Part shown: positions 8,573 through 17,618 of the stretch, one piece after another
Position numbering within the stretch: the stretch's first letter is position 1
Layout of the letters: each line of letters opens with the position of its first letter
Assembly (NCBI RefSeq): GCF_041687215.1
Contig: NZ_JAWLCI010000022.1
Span: 1-64,000 of the forward strand
DNA length: 64,000 nt
Direction of reading: 5' to 3'
From: Mariniphaga sp041687215
Lineage (GTDB): Bacteria > Bacteroidota > Bacteroidia > Bacteroidales > Prolixibacteraceae
The notes under the pieces: generated by a model
What the model was told of the DNA's origin: nothing
The model's database searches: none
Seen by the model: the letters and a program-made list of their open reading frames with translations, nothing else
Program-made: the position numbers and the translations under genes

Positions 8573-10066
8573 TTATCTGCTTTTGTTTCTTAACCCATAA
8601 ACTGTGCGGAAATGATAACCATACACCGCAAAGGTTATGGCATCAATCATTAATCCGGGCTTCCGGAAGAGTGTCCAAAACAGAAATTTCCAGTACTCAC
8701 GGCGGCCACTATTGGCAATTCCGATGATGAATACAGATTTAATAAAACCTGCCAGGTAGTTCAATTGTACCTTTCCGTTTCCGGTTTTGGGGCGTTTGTA
8801 GTTGTTTAAACACTGGCGTATTCGCTGGTAATAGGGTTTTGGAGAATAAATGCCGGTGATAATTTTTTTATACCCGTCGAGCAGTTCGTTATGGTTCATT
8901 TTTGGGATAAAATTCATCGATGCATCTGTGTTATTACCCGATGACTCAACGGTCAGCCGGTTTTCGGCTTCAAGCCGTTTATAGAGCTTTGTGTTTTTGG
9001 GAGCATTTAGCAGGCCAACCATTGCAGATACAATTCCACTTTGCTGAATAAAATCAATCTGCCGCTGAAAAATGGAAGGGGTGTCGCTGTCGAAACCGAC
9101 AATAAAACCTCCGGATACCTGCATGCCCGCATGTTGTATTTTTTTCACACTTTGCAGCAGGTCTCTGTTTTTATTCTGAATTTTGTGACATTCCTGAAGT
9201 GATTTCTCTTCGGGTGTTTCTATGCCGACAAATGTGGAAGTAAAACCGGTTTCCACCATCATTTGCATCAATTCCTCATCGTCGGCAAGATTTATAGACG
9301 TTTCCGTATTGAATTTGAACGGGTAATTATGGCTTTGCATCCAGCTTTTCATGGCCGGAAGCAGGTTGTTCTTTATTTCATTTTTGTTCCCGATAAAATT
9401 ATCATCAACAATCAGTACCGGGCCCCGCCAGTTTAAGTTGTATAGCGCCTCGAGTTCTTCAATAACCTGCTGCGGCGTTTTCATTCTTACTTTGTGCCCC
9501 AAAAGGGCAGTAATTTCGCAAAAATCGCAGGAATACGGGCAACCCCTCGAAACCTGGACATTCATAAAAGCATAGTCTTTAGCTGATAATAAATGGTAGT
9601 CGGGGGTTGGAGTTGTTGTTATATCGGCATATTCGCTGGTCTGGTAAATACGTTGAGGCGTTTTCCCCGATTCCAGATCATGAATGAACAGGGGCAGTGT
9701 AATTTCTGCTTCGTTCAGCACAAAATGATCTATCTGGAAATAATTGTTGTACTCCTGGGTAAAAAGCGGACCGCCGGCCACAATTTTAACCTTGTTTTTC
9801 AGGCACTCTTCCAGAATTTTATTTACCGATTCTTTCTGAATATACATCGAGCTGATAAAAACATAATCGGCCCAGGCGATATCGCTGGTTCGAAGCGATG
9901 TAACATTCAGGTCAACAAGTTTTTTATTCCAGGTTGAAGGCAGCATAGCCGAAACAGTAACCAAACCCAGGGGGGGAACTGCGGCTTTTTTTGAAATAAA
10001 TCGCAACACATGTGTGAAACTCCAGAATGAATCAGGATATTTAGGATATACCAGCAATATATTCAT
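8573..10066 (-). CDS. B12-binding radical SAM protein (DUF4070-type C-terminus)
   Basis: 497 residues. Residues 1-140 form a Rossmann-like cobalamin-binding domain (without a clear DxHxxG). The radical SAM cluster ligands are Cys176, Cys180 and Cys183 in RGCPYSCDFCE. The C-terminal third matches the DUF4070 tail by its GFIVGFDSD and PKNTKLYKRL stretches. Substrates of this group are mostly unknown; relatives methylate or rearrange lipids such as hopanoids. It is the first gene of an operon with the M48 lipoprotein, under promoter copy C. The link to envelope lipids is inference. Confidence 0.88.
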   Translation of the reverse strand: MNILLVYPKYPDSFWSFTHVLRFISKKAAVPPLGLVTVSAMLPSTWNKKLVDLNVTSLRTSDIAWADYVFISSMYIQKESVNKILEECLKNKVKIVAGGPLFTQEYNNYFQIDHFVLNEAEITLPLFIHDLESGKTPQRIYQTSEYADITTTPTPDYHLLSAKDYAFMNVQVSRGCPYSCDFCEITALLGHKVRMKTPQQVIEELEALYNLNWRGPVLIVDDNFIGNKNEIKNNLLPAMKSWMQSHNYPFKFNTETSINLADDEELMQMMVETGFTSTFVGIETPEEKSLQECHKIQNKNRDLLQSVKKIQHAGMQVSGGFIVGFDSDTPSIFQRQIDFIQQSGIVSAMVGLLNAPKNTKLYKRLEAENRLTVESSGNNTDASMNFIPKMNHNELLDGYKKIITGIYSPKPYYQRIRQCLNNYKRPKTGNGKVQLNYLAGFIKSVFIIGIANSGRREYWKFLFWTLFRKPGLMIDAITFAVYGYHFRTVYGLRNKSR

Positions 10067-10094
10067 AGTATCTGCTTTTTGCGTTAATGCTCAG

Positions 10095-10164
10095 GAAAGA
10101 TAAAAAATGAAGGCTGGATGTTTGTTATACAATTCCTGAATAATATTACATAATTCACACTTTT
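10095..10164 (-). promoter_or_regulatory. Direct-repeat promoter element, copy C (upstream of the radical SAM operon)
   Basis: Half-sites at 10125-10164 (minus strand GTGTGAATTATGTAA, then GGAATTGTATAA), 21 bp period, 22 bp spacer, -7-like box TATCTTTC at 10095-10102 (7 of 8). The proximal half-site is the most diverged of the six. Confidence 0.75.
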
Positions 10165-10257
10165 AACCCGAATAATCCAAGAATTATTTCTGTCTCCGAC
10201 AGCGACTAAGATTACGTTAAAACTTTTTTCAAAAGTTTAACTTCATCTAAGTCGGGA

Positions 10258-10309
10258 TTAACCTGCATTTCATTCATTACATACAAAATTTATGAATAAT
10301 GCAGGTTAA
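10258..10309. repeat. Long inverted repeat (12-bp perfect stem)
   Basis: TTAACCTGCATT (10258-10269) pairs with AATGCAGGTTAA (10298-10309). Inside it, ATTCAT and ATGAAT extend the stem. It lies in the 430-bp gap between the radical SAM promoter and the small membrane gene at 10497-10652. The role is unknown; it could be the foot of a structured 3' region or a second terminator. Confidence 0.5.
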
Positions 10310-10330
10310 AATGATATTCGATTTCGTTCA

Positions 10331-10365
10331 AAAAAAAATGTGGGCACAAGGCCCACATTTTAAAA
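10331..10365 (-). terminator. Intrinsic terminator of the coiled-coil lipoprotein/small membrane gene unit
   Basis: Stem AAAATGTGGGC (10335-10345), loop of five, GCCCACATTTT (10351-10361). On the minus strand the stem is followed by a run of T. It lies about 135 bp after the stop of the 10497-10652 gene. Confidence 0.7.
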
Positions 10366-10496
10366 ACCAAACTAAACCAAACCAAATTATGAACAACTAT
10401 GGACATCACATGATGTCCAAAACCCCTGTCATTTTTAGTTTCCAGAGTTTTAGCCCGAACTTTATTCATATTTTTAAAATTTATGAATAGTTCAGA

Positions 10497-10652
10497 TTAA
10501 AAGATTCTTCTTCCCTGTAAAAGTTTAATTATAATTGCAATAACTGCAATTACCAACAGAACGTGTATAATTCCACCTGCACTGTACCCTATAAATCCAA
10601 CTGCCCATGCAATTATCAGAATTACTGCGATGATGTAAAGTAAATTTCCCAT
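10497..10652 (-). CDS. lmo0937-family (DUF5670) small membrane protein
   Basis: 51 residues starting MGNLLYIIAV: two hydrophobic helices with the conserved AWAVGFIGYSAGG turn and a basic tail (LLQGRRIF). This matches the widespread lmo0937/DUF5670 family of tiny membrane proteins of unknown function, often seen beside stress genes. It is last in the minus-strand run that starts with the coiled-coil lipoprotein at 11398, and is followed by several hairpins and a terminator. Confidence 0.85.
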   Translation of the reverse strand: MGNLLYIIAVILIIAWAVGFIGYSAGGIIHVLLVIAVIAIIIKLLQGRRIF

Positions 10653-10737
10653 GACTTTAATTTTTAATAGTTACTTATTTATAATTATTTGGAATATTAT
10701 TTGCCACACAAACTTTTTTTATTTTAAAAGATTGCTT

Positions 10738-10917
10738 TTAATTTAATACCTGATAAATGACCCATTTCACTGATTTAAAGTGTACAACATCTTCTTTCAA
10801 ACAAAAACCACAAGGGAACTTTATTTGAACCTTCCAGACTTTTGCCGTTATCCTGAGTTTTGGATCGTTGGCAATGCCGTGAAAAAATATTGACCTGGGC
10901 CTCATCATCAGAATCAT
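10738..10917 (-). CDS. Possible small basic protein (59 residues)
   Basis: An open frame from ATG 10917 to TAA 10738, starting MILMMRPRSIFF. It has no membrane segment and no recognised family. It is supported by its place: 22 bp after the lipoprotein stop and 85 bp before the lmo0937-type gene, all in one direction. An A-rich leader precedes the ATG, as is usual here. It could equally be untranslated spacer, since short frames occur by chance. Confidence 0.35.
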   Translation of the reverse strand: MILMMRPRSIFFHGIANDPKLRITAKVWKVQIKFPCGFCLKEDVVHFKSVKWVIYQVLN

Positions 10918-10939
10918 TTTTTTAAATTATTCTGTTTTA

Positions 10940-11398
10940 TTATTTGTTACTAACTGTGAAATCGGAAAATGCTTTTCCCAACTCATCCATATCGCGTTTA
11001 AACTCCAGCTTAAATGCTTTCCACTGGTCTGGTTCTCCTTCTTTATATTCAGCCAGTTTAATTTTAAGTTCGTTGTTTCTTTCTTCCAATTCAACCAGCT
11101 TTTTCTCATAAAGAACTTTGTTTTCCTTGCTTGCACCCACAGTGCTTAATTTTAACCCGGCTATGGTTTTTTCATTCGTTTTGATTTGATTTTGAAAATC
11201 TGATTTGAATTGCTCAAATTCACTGATTGAATCCTGGCGTGCCAGGGTCAAATCGATTTTTGCATCTATAACAGCCTCTTTTTTATCCTGCAAATTATCT
11301 TCGGCATTTTCAATTTTCTGCGACTGTGAATTGCAACTTGTAAAAAGAAGTCCGGCAATAAAAACTGTTGCAGCCAGTTTGAATACTATTTTTTTCAT
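10940..11398 (-). CDS. Coiled-coil lipoprotein of unknown function
   Basis: 152 residues. Lipobox LLFTSC (Cys22), then from about residue 28 to 145 nearly all charged heptad-like helix (KKEAVIDAKIDL, LYEKKLVELEERNNELKIKL). Probably anchored in the envelope and elongated, like small structural or signalling lipoproteins, but no family is recognised. Preceded by promoter copy D, which has a perfect -7 box; it heads a short unit with one or two tiny genes. Confidence 0.82.
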   Translation of the reverse strand: MKKIVFKLAATVFIAGLLFTSCNSQSQKIENAEDNLQDKKEAVIDAKIDLTLARQDSISEFEQFKSDFQNQIKTNEKTIAGLKLSTVGASKENKVLYEKKLVELEERNNELKIKLAEYKEGEPDQWKAFKLEFKRDMDELGKAFSDFTVSNK

Positions 11399-11438
11399 TA
11401 TTTAATTTATTAATGGTGCAATTAATTTATTGCACGTT

Positions 11439-11508
11439 CAAAGGTATTTCTCTTTAGCGCCTAAACTGTTACATAACTTTGAGAATGATTTACATCATTC
11501 ACACATTT
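11439..11508 (-). promoter_or_regulatory. Direct-repeat promoter element, copy D (upstream of the coiled-coil lipoprotein)
   Basis: Half-sites at 11469-11508 (minus strand GTGTGAATGATGTAA, then AAGTTATGTAA), 21 bp period, 22 bp spacer, perfect -7 box TACCTTTG at 11439-11446. The distal half-site overlaps the last codons and TGA stop of the upstream histidine kinase (stop at 11499-11501). Confidence 0.85.
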
Positions 11509-13241
11509 TTAAGTTCAGGCAATACTGAAAAATATTTGTTTATCAATTTTCTTAAATGAACTCTGTCTATTGGTTTAGAAATGTAGTCGGTACAACCAGC
11601 CGCTATTGACTTTTCCCTGTCGCCGGTTAATGCATAGGCAGTTTGGGAAATTATTATCACTTCTTTATTAAATTCCCTGATTTCCCGGGTGGCTTCATAA
11701 CCGTCCATTTCCGGCATATTAATGTCCATCAGCACTAAATCAATGTCGGGATTTTTCCGGCAAGCTTCAACCGCTTCTACTCCTGAAGTTGTTTTTATAA
11801 TTGTTTTGGCAAGTCCTTCTACTATTTTAATTAAAAGGATTTCCGAAGTTTTATCATCTTCAACAATTAAAATTTTAAGTTTTCTGGTTTCATTTTTTGT
11901 TGATTGAGCGGGTGAAACAACCTGACTAACATGCTTCGTTTCCTTTACCGGATGGGCTGGAATAGTAAAAAAGAAAGTGGCGCCCGGCGGATTGCCATTA
12001 TTCGCTGCATTGTTTTCCACCCATATTTTTCCTCCCAGCATTTCAACATAAGCTTTCGATATGGATAATCCAAGTCCGGCCCCTTCGTAGCTGCGGTTTA
12101 AAGCTTCTCTGCCCTGTCTGAACCGTTCAAAAATTATTTTTTTCTGTTCTTCAGCAATTCCCGGGCCAGTGTCTTTTACATAAAATTCTAAAAATCCGTC
12201 TTTTTTTAAGTACCCTAATTCTATTGAGCCTGTTTGTGTAAACTTTAGCGCATTTTTAACCAGGTTTGTGAGCACTGCATATACCTTTTCGCTGTCTGTT
12301 TTTATTTCCGCTTCTTTCTGAGGAAGTCCGTTTTTAAAAGAAAGGTGCAATTTCTTCTGTTCAGCTTCCAGTCTGAAAAAGTGATAAATATACTCCAACT
12401 GTTCGTTTACATTGGTATATGAAACAGTTACTTCAATTTGCTGCGCTTCTATTTTCGAGATGCTGATTATGTCGTTTATGATACTGAGCATTCGGGCGCC
12501 GCTTTTTTCAATAATGCCAATATAGTTTTGCTGCTCTTCACTTTTTAGCTTTAATGTTTTAAGCAGCTCGGTAAAACCCAGAATGCCATTCATGGGCGTT
12601 CTGATTTCGTGGCTCATGTTGGCCAGAAAAGCCGATTTTAACCTGTCCCCTTCTTCCGCTTTTTCTTTAGCTTTTATCAATTCGTTCTCGGCTTGTTTTC
12701 GCTTTGTAATGTCAACCAGGGTTACCAGGCACTTTTTCCCATTATTACTGATTATTCCGTTAACGAGTAGGTATTTTATTGAATCGTCGCCTGCTGCCAG
12801 TTTAACCTCGCAGGTTTCTTTTAATTTGGTTTTGAATATTTTTTGCAGAAAACGATTATATATGGCTCTTGTATCCAGGGTTACGAAAAAACCAAAACTG
12901 CTTTTTATCAGGTGCGAACGCTCTTTTCCCAACATACGTTCTGCACTAAAATTCAAATCTGTAATTTCACCTTCCTTTGTAAGCGTTAAATATCCTGAGG
13001 GGGCAAAATCATACAACTCAGTATATTTTTTTTCTGCATGTTCTGCCTTTTCCTTTGCCCGTTTAAGTTCTTCGTTTTGCATTTCCAGTTCCACCTGATA
13101 TACTTCAAGCTCGTAAATAAGTTTTAACGTATCTGATTCGGAAACGGACGTTTCTGAACCTTCCTTTTTTTTGCTTAGCAACAATTCTGCAGCCTGACGC
13201 AGCTTATCGGATTTGTTTCCTGTTTGTTTTTGTTTATTCAT
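11499..13241 (-). CDS. PAS-containing hybrid histidine kinase with C-terminal receiver
   Basis: 580 residues. An N-terminal coiled coil (about 38-75) leads into one PAS domain (75-182), then HisKA with phospho-acceptor His211 in NMSHEIRTP, then HATPase_c (about 315-428; N box NLVKNALKF, G boxes DTGPGIA and GAGLGLSI). The receiver (455-575) has acceptor Asp506 in LMDINMPEMDG. No transmembrane segment, so a cytosolic sensor. Its kinase core is a close paralogue of that in the next gene (13330-16449). There is no separate output domain, so phosphate must pass on to another protein. Confidence 0.93.
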   Translation of the reverse strand: MNKQKQTGNKSDKLRQAAELLLSKKKEGSETSVSESDTLKLIYELEVYQVELEMQNEELKRAKEKAEHAEKKYTELYDFAPSGYLTLTKEGEITDLNFSAERMLGKERSHLIKSSFGFFVTLDTRAIYNRFLQKIFKTKLKETCEVKLAAGDDSIKYLLVNGIISNNGKKCLVTLVDITKRKQAENELIKAKEKAEEGDRLKSAFLANMSHEIRTPMNGILGFTELLKTLKLKSEEQQNYIGIIEKSGARMLSIINDIISISKIEAQQIEVTVSYTNVNEQLEYIYHFFRLEAEQKKLHLSFKNGLPQKEAEIKTDSEKVYAVLTNLVKNALKFTQTGSIELGYLKKDGFLEFYVKDTGPGIAEEQKKIIFERFRQGREALNRSYEGAGLGLSISKAYVEMLGGKIWVENNAANNGNPPGATFFFTIPAHPVKETKHVSQVVSPAQSTKNETRKLKILIVEDDKTSEILLIKIVEGLAKTIIKTTSGVEAVEACRKNPDIDLVLMDINMPEMDGYEATREIREFNKEVIIISQTAYALTGDREKSIAAGCTDYISKPIDRVHLRKLINKYFSVLPELKNV

Positions 13242-13329
13242 AACTGAAATATTTTATCGTTTTTTTTGAGCCTTTTAAATTCTGCCATTCTGTTATCGTT
13301 CATTGTTTCTGGTATAATTGTATTCGCTT

Positions 13330-16300
13330 TTACAGGTGATGGGGTAGGGTAAAAAAGAATGTTGCACCTGAAGCATTTACATCCCTTTCGGCATTGTTTT
13401 CCACCCAAATTTTTCCACCCAGCATTTCAACATAGGCTTTGGAAATGGATAACCCCAGGCCTGCTCCCTCGTAGTTCCGGTTTAATGCTTCGCTTCCTTG
13501 CCTGAATCGTTCAAAAATGATTTCTTTCTGTTTTTCGGGAATTCCGGAACCGCTGTCTTTTACATAAAATTCTAAAAATCCGTCATTTTTAATGTAGCCC
13601 AATTCAATAAATCCGGTTTGCGTAAACTTAATAGCATTTTTAACCAAATTTGTGAGTACTGAAGACACCTTTTCGGTATCGGTCTTTATTGTTGAGTCTT
13701 CTTTAGGCAGTCCGTTTTTTAAAGCGAAATGCAGTTTTTTTTGTTTGGCTTCCACTTTAAAAAAACGATATATATATTCCAACTTCTCGTTTATATTCGT
13801 ATCAGAACTTTTAATTTCAACCTGATGCGACTCAATTTTGGAGATACTTACAATATCATTTATAATATTGAGCATTCGGGCGCCGCTTTTTTCAATCATT
13901 TTAATGTATTCCTGCTTATCATCACTGCTCAACCCATGATTTTTAAGTAACCCGGTGAACCCGAGGATACCATTCATTGGAGTTCTTATTTCATGACTCA
14001 TGTTGGCCAGAAAAGCTGATTTTAGCCGGTCGTTCTCTTCGGCTTTTTCCTTCGCAGCAAACAGTTCCTTTTCGGCAAGTTTACGGTCAGTAATGTCGCG
14101 GTCAATTCCAATGGTGTATGACTTTCCCTGCCAAGTGATTGGCATGCCCACGTACTCAATAATATTTTCCTTTCCGTCCGGTCGAATCCAGGAGTATGAT
14201 CCATGATATTCTTTTCCACCAATTATGGAATTCAGTCGGTTTTCATTTGCTTTATCGTCAAGCGAAATTTGCAAATCTATTGTTCTGCCCATCCGGAGCA
14301 GTTCATCGCGACTTCGGCCAGCCATGGCAGCGTAACGGTCATTGCATTCAACGAGTATTCTCTTTAGGGGATCAGTATCGTCGGTGTAAATACTTATACC
14401 GTCGAAAACATTCTCGAATACCATTTTAAATTTTTCTTCGCTTTTTTTAAGCTCGGTTTCTGTACGTTTCCGTTCGGTTATATCGCTTGAAATGCCTATG
14501 ATTCCTGTTAATTTTCCATTTGAGTTAAGCATGGGCGTGTCGGTTACAAATGCCGGAAAATTACTTCCGTCTTTTCTTTTTACAAGAAATTCACCGGCCC
14601 ATGTTTTTCCTGCGCTTAATTTTTGCATGATGTCAACCGCCTGCTCATTTGTTTGCTGAGCAGGTGTTAAATGGATTATATTTTGTCCGATTGCTTCAGC
14701 CGAAGTCCACCCGTATATTTTTTCCGCTGCATTATTCCAGTAAATTACTTTGCCCGCCAGGTCAGTTGCCATAACAGCCTGTCCTACATTATTAATCAGT
14801 TCGGCCTGAAATTTTATTTCGTTTTGTATGTTTGTACGTTCAGTAGTGTCTCTGATAGTACATTGGATTACCTTAATATTATTAGCCAAATAAACATTAC
14901 TAACGAATTCAACGTGAATTTCACGGCCATCAGAAGTTACAAGCGGTAAATCATCATAGCGTATATATTCTTTTTGCTGCAATTCCAGGAATTTATCTTT
15001 GTTTTCATATATATCATGAAAAGTACCTAATTCCCAAATTGATTTTTCAATGAATTGATTTTTTGAATAACCCAGCAAATCAATTAAAAACGGGTTCACA
15101 TCAACAATTTTACCGGTTTCGGCATCGAGAATAAGAATCCCGTCTTTTGCCGATTCAAACAAGCGACGATAGCGGGTTTCCAAAAGGATTAACGCGTCTT
15201 CTGTGCGCTTGCGAGTTGTTATATCCTGCGAGATTGTGGCAATAATGTTTTTCCCTTCCTCGTCCAAAATTCGCGATGAATTCCACAAAACTGTTTTGAT
15301 GGTGTTGTCTTTTGTTAGAATATCTATTTCAGCTACTTCCAGTTTGTCGTCGAGGTGATTTTTCAGCAATTCAAGTGTTGTTTCAATCTTATCCTTTGGA
15401 AAAAGAAAATCAATTTTTTTATCGATAACCTCAGCCAAACTATAACCACTCAGAAGTTCAAATTGGCGGTTGAAACGTTTTATAAGCATGGAGGTGTCCC
15501 ATACAATAATTGGCGTATGCAAATGGTTCAGGAGAATGTTTAAAAATTCACTTGTTGCACGATGTGTTTCTTTTAAGGAATCTTCTTTGCCTTTTCGTTC
15601 AGTAATGTCCTCGATGGCCAAAAGAATAATTTGTTCTTTTCCAAATGCCCGTTTTACCTGCCTTGCATTTAAAAGCATTACCCGTTTACCAATGGTAGAA
15701 AAGTTGTGCTCCACCTCGTAGTTATCAAAGGAATTTTTTTCAGGAATGATTTCCTCCAGCAATTCTTTCAATTTTGGAATATTCCACTGGTGATTTCCCA
15801 ATTCGTAGATAAGTTTCCCGATTGTTTCTTCGGCAGTTACTTTAAAAAATTTATAGAAAGAATGGCTGGCTTTTATTACCCTTAAATTTTTATCAATGGC
15901 AAGTAAAGGTTCACGCACTGTGTCAATTATATTCTCGGTAAATTCACTGATTTCATCTGCAGATTTTTTAATCTCGGCAAGTTCTTTTCCGGTTTCTGCG
16001 AGAATTGCTTCCGTTTCTTTTCTTGTTGTAATATCGCGTATTAAGCATTGAATAACCTTTTTGTCGTTTACTAAATATACGTTGCTTACAAACTCAACAT
16101 GAATTCTGCGCCCGTCCGAAGTTTCCAATGGTAAATCTTCATACCTCACATATTCACTTTGCTGCAATTCCAGGAATTTCTCTTTGTTTTCAATAATATC
16201 CTGAAAAGCGCCAATTTCCCAGATTGTTTTTTCAATAAATTCATTTTTTGAATAGCCCAGCAAATCAATTAAAAACGGGTTCACGTCAACAATCTTTCCG

Positions 16301-16449
16301 GTTTCGGCATCGAGAATAAGAATCCCGTCTTTCGCCGATTCAAACAAGCGGCGATAACGAATCTCAGAAGCATATAATTCCATTCGCAAGATTGATTTCT
16401 TTTTCTTTGGCTTTTCGTCCTGAAAGTCTGTAAATATTGACTTACTCAT
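13330..16449 (-). CDS. Multi-PAS sensor histidine kinase (about six PAS domains)
   Basis: 1039 residues with no membrane segment. About six PAS units (roughly 31-150, 175-290, 298-415, 425-545, 550-665, 675-795) precede HisKA (His819 in NMSHEIRTP) and HATPase_c to the C-terminus. PAS1 and PAS4 are near copies (both with RLFESAKDGILILDAETGK), a recent internal duplication also visible in the DNA. There is no receiver domain, unlike the paralogous downstream gene 88 bp away. The two probably arose by tandem duplication and may signal together. Ligands are unknown; PAS domains of this kind often bind haem, flavin or small molecules. Confidence 0.92.
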   Translation of the reverse strand: MSKSIFTDFQDEKPKKKKSILRMELYASEIRYRRLFESAKDGILILDAETGKIVDVNPFLIDLLGYSKNEFIEKTIWEIGAFQDIIENKEKFLELQQSEYVRYEDLPLETSDGRRIHVEFVSNVYLVNDKKVIQCLIRDITTRKETEAILAETGKELAEIKKSADEISEFTENIIDTVREPLLAIDKNLRVIKASHSFYKFFKVTAEETIGKLIYELGNHQWNIPKLKELLEEIIPEKNSFDNYEVEHNFSTIGKRVMLLNARQVKRAFGKEQIILLAIEDITERKGKEDSLKETHRATSEFLNILLNHLHTPIIVWDTSMLIKRFNRQFELLSGYSLAEVIDKKIDFLFPKDKIETTLELLKNHLDDKLEVAEIDILTKDNTIKTVLWNSSRILDEEGKNIIATISQDITTRKRTEDALILLETRYRRLFESAKDGILILDAETGKIVDVNPFLIDLLGYSKNQFIEKSIWELGTFHDIYENKDKFLELQQKEYIRYDDLPLVTSDGREIHVEFVSNVYLANNIKVIQCTIRDTTERTNIQNEIKFQAELINNVGQAVMATDLAGKVIYWNNAAEKIYGWTSAEAIGQNIIHLTPAQQTNEQAVDIMQKLSAGKTWAGEFLVKRKDGSNFPAFVTDTPMLNSNGKLTGIIGISSDITERKRTETELKKSEEKFKMVFENVFDGISIYTDDTDPLKRILVECNDRYAAMAGRSRDELLRMGRTIDLQISLDDKANENRLNSIIGGKEYHGSYSWIRPDGKENIIEYVGMPITWQGKSYTIGIDRDITDRKLAEKELFAAKEKAEENDRLKSAFLANMSHEIRTPMNGILGFTGLLKNHGLSSDDKQEYIKMIEKSGARMLNIINDIVSISKIESHQVEIKSSDTNINEKLEYIYRFFKVEAKQKKLHFALKNGLPKEDSTIKTDTEKVSSVLTNLVKNAIKFTQTGFIELGYIKNDGFLEFYVKDSGSGIPEKQKEIIFERFRQGSEALNRNYEGAGLGLSISKAYVEMLGGKIWVENNAERDVNASGATFFFTLPHHL

Positions 16450-16466
16450 GTTGATTTAAAGTATTG

Positions 16467-16491
16467 GCAGCGCCTGTTTGGTTAGCGCTGC
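16467..16491. other. Hairpin between the histidine kinase and the CHRD-like gene
   Basis: GCAGCGC (16467-16473) pairs with GCGCTGC (16485-16491), in the 59-bp gap downstream of the lipoprotein gene ending at 16509. It is T-rich only on the wrong side for a minus-strand terminator, so termination here would be weak. Confidence 0.35.
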
Positions 16492-16508
16492 AATTTTTTC
16501 AAAAAACG

Positions 16509-17324
16509 TTAGTCCACATTCGAACCAATATTTCCCTGACTAATAATATTGTCAAATTCTGCTGCCGTTTGATAAATGTTAATGTACCCGTTGTAAACCA
16601 ACCAGTTGTCGTAAGAGATATTCATTCCGGCGTCCAGTTCCCTGATGTTGGTATAACTTTTACCGGTGGTGCCGTTCACACTGTTCAATGTTTTTGTTAC
16701 CGGCCCGCCACCTATGGTTGCCACCGAACTCAGGTTAATGGTTGCAGGATATACTTCTCCGGCAATAGTTCCTGCAAGGTTGAGGGTAACAAGTGTATTT
16801 CCGTTTTCCCTTTTTTCAAACATCGTAGTTCCCGATACTCCAAAATCGCCTATGTTTTCAAGCGTGTAAGTAACATTGGTATCAGTTATCACATTTCCTC
16901 CAATATCGCCCTGGGCCAGAATAACATTGGGTTCACTGCTGCTTTTCAGTACTTTAATAAAACCGTCGTAAGCTATTAACTGATTGTATGTTAAATAATT
17001 AATACTGGTGGTACTGGTTCCGGAGGCATCAACCGGATTGAGTTCAATTTCAATTGCACCCCCTTCGGCTACTGTATTCATGTATAATGCCGCCGGATGA
17101 GTACCCGAGGGAGCACCATTGAGTTTTAACGTAATGGTTGATTCGGTAATGCTTGTTTCAATAAATGTAGCTGTACCTGTAACACCCAGAACATCCTGCA
17201 CTTTTAATATGTAACTTGTTTCTCTGGCAGGTTCGTCATCTTTTTTGCACCCGCCGGCAGGAATCAGAAAAAGTACCGCAATAACTATGGAAAGTGCGGC
17301 ATATAAATTTTTAGCTTTAATCAT
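16509..17324 (-). CDS. Lipoprotein with two CHRD-like domains
   Basis: 271 residues. Lipobox IPAGGC (Cys26), so lipid-anchored. Two homologous halves follow (about 40-148 and 152-268): each has a TxTLxLxG-type strand, a PAxxxxN turn, and ends in YDGFIKV... or YNGYINI... then an I(A/S)QG(D/N)IG close. This two-fold repeat fits the CHRD (chordin) fold found in bacterial surface proteins. The function is unknown. The start is supported by the signal peptide. No promoter element of the direct-repeat type precedes it. Confidence 0.7.
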   Translation of the reverse strand: MIKAKNLYAALSIVIAVLFLIPAGGCKKDDEPARETSYILKVQDVLGVTGTATFIETSITESTITLKLNGAPSGTHPAALYMNTVAEGGAIEIELNPVDASGTSTTSINYLTYNQLIAYDGFIKVLKSSSEPNVILAQGDIGGNVITDTNVTYTLENIGDFGVSGTTMFEKRENGNTLVTLNLAGTIAGEVYPATINLSSVATIGGGPVTKTLNSVNGTTGKSYTNIRELDAGMNISYDNWLVYNGYINIYQTAAEFDNIISQGNIGSNVD

Positions 17325-17396
17325 TTTTATATGTTTAAGATATTTCCCGCATCTGGCGGGTCAGTTTTTTGTAAATCAGAACAGCACAAAATGCCG

Positions 17397-17582
17397 TTAA
17401 ATTTGTACGTTTTGCAAACTATCCAGAACTCCAAATACTTTCAGCAGCCAAACCACCAAAATGATAATTACAACTGCATTCAGAATTCCTTTAACTGTTC
17501 GTTGCATGGGAATGTAGCTGTTAATCAGCCAAAGAATCACCCCAACAACAAGAATGACGATAATGATTGTTAAAATGGGCAT
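17397..17582 (-). CDS. Thivi_2564-family small membrane protein
   Basis: 61 residues, two transmembrane helices (about 3-21 and 33-52) joined by a short loop NSYIPMQRTVKG, which is the hallmark of this small family found across bacteria. The function is unknown. It stands alone on the minus strand, driven by promoter copy E 37 bases upstream, and is followed by the CHRD-like gene 72 bp on. Confidence 0.8.
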   Translation of the reverse strand: MPILTIIIVILVVGVILWLINSYIPMQRTVKGILNAVVIIILVVWLLKVFGVLDSLQNVQI

Positions 17583-17618
17583 AATAATAAATTTAATTTG
17601 TTTCTAAATCCTACAGCT

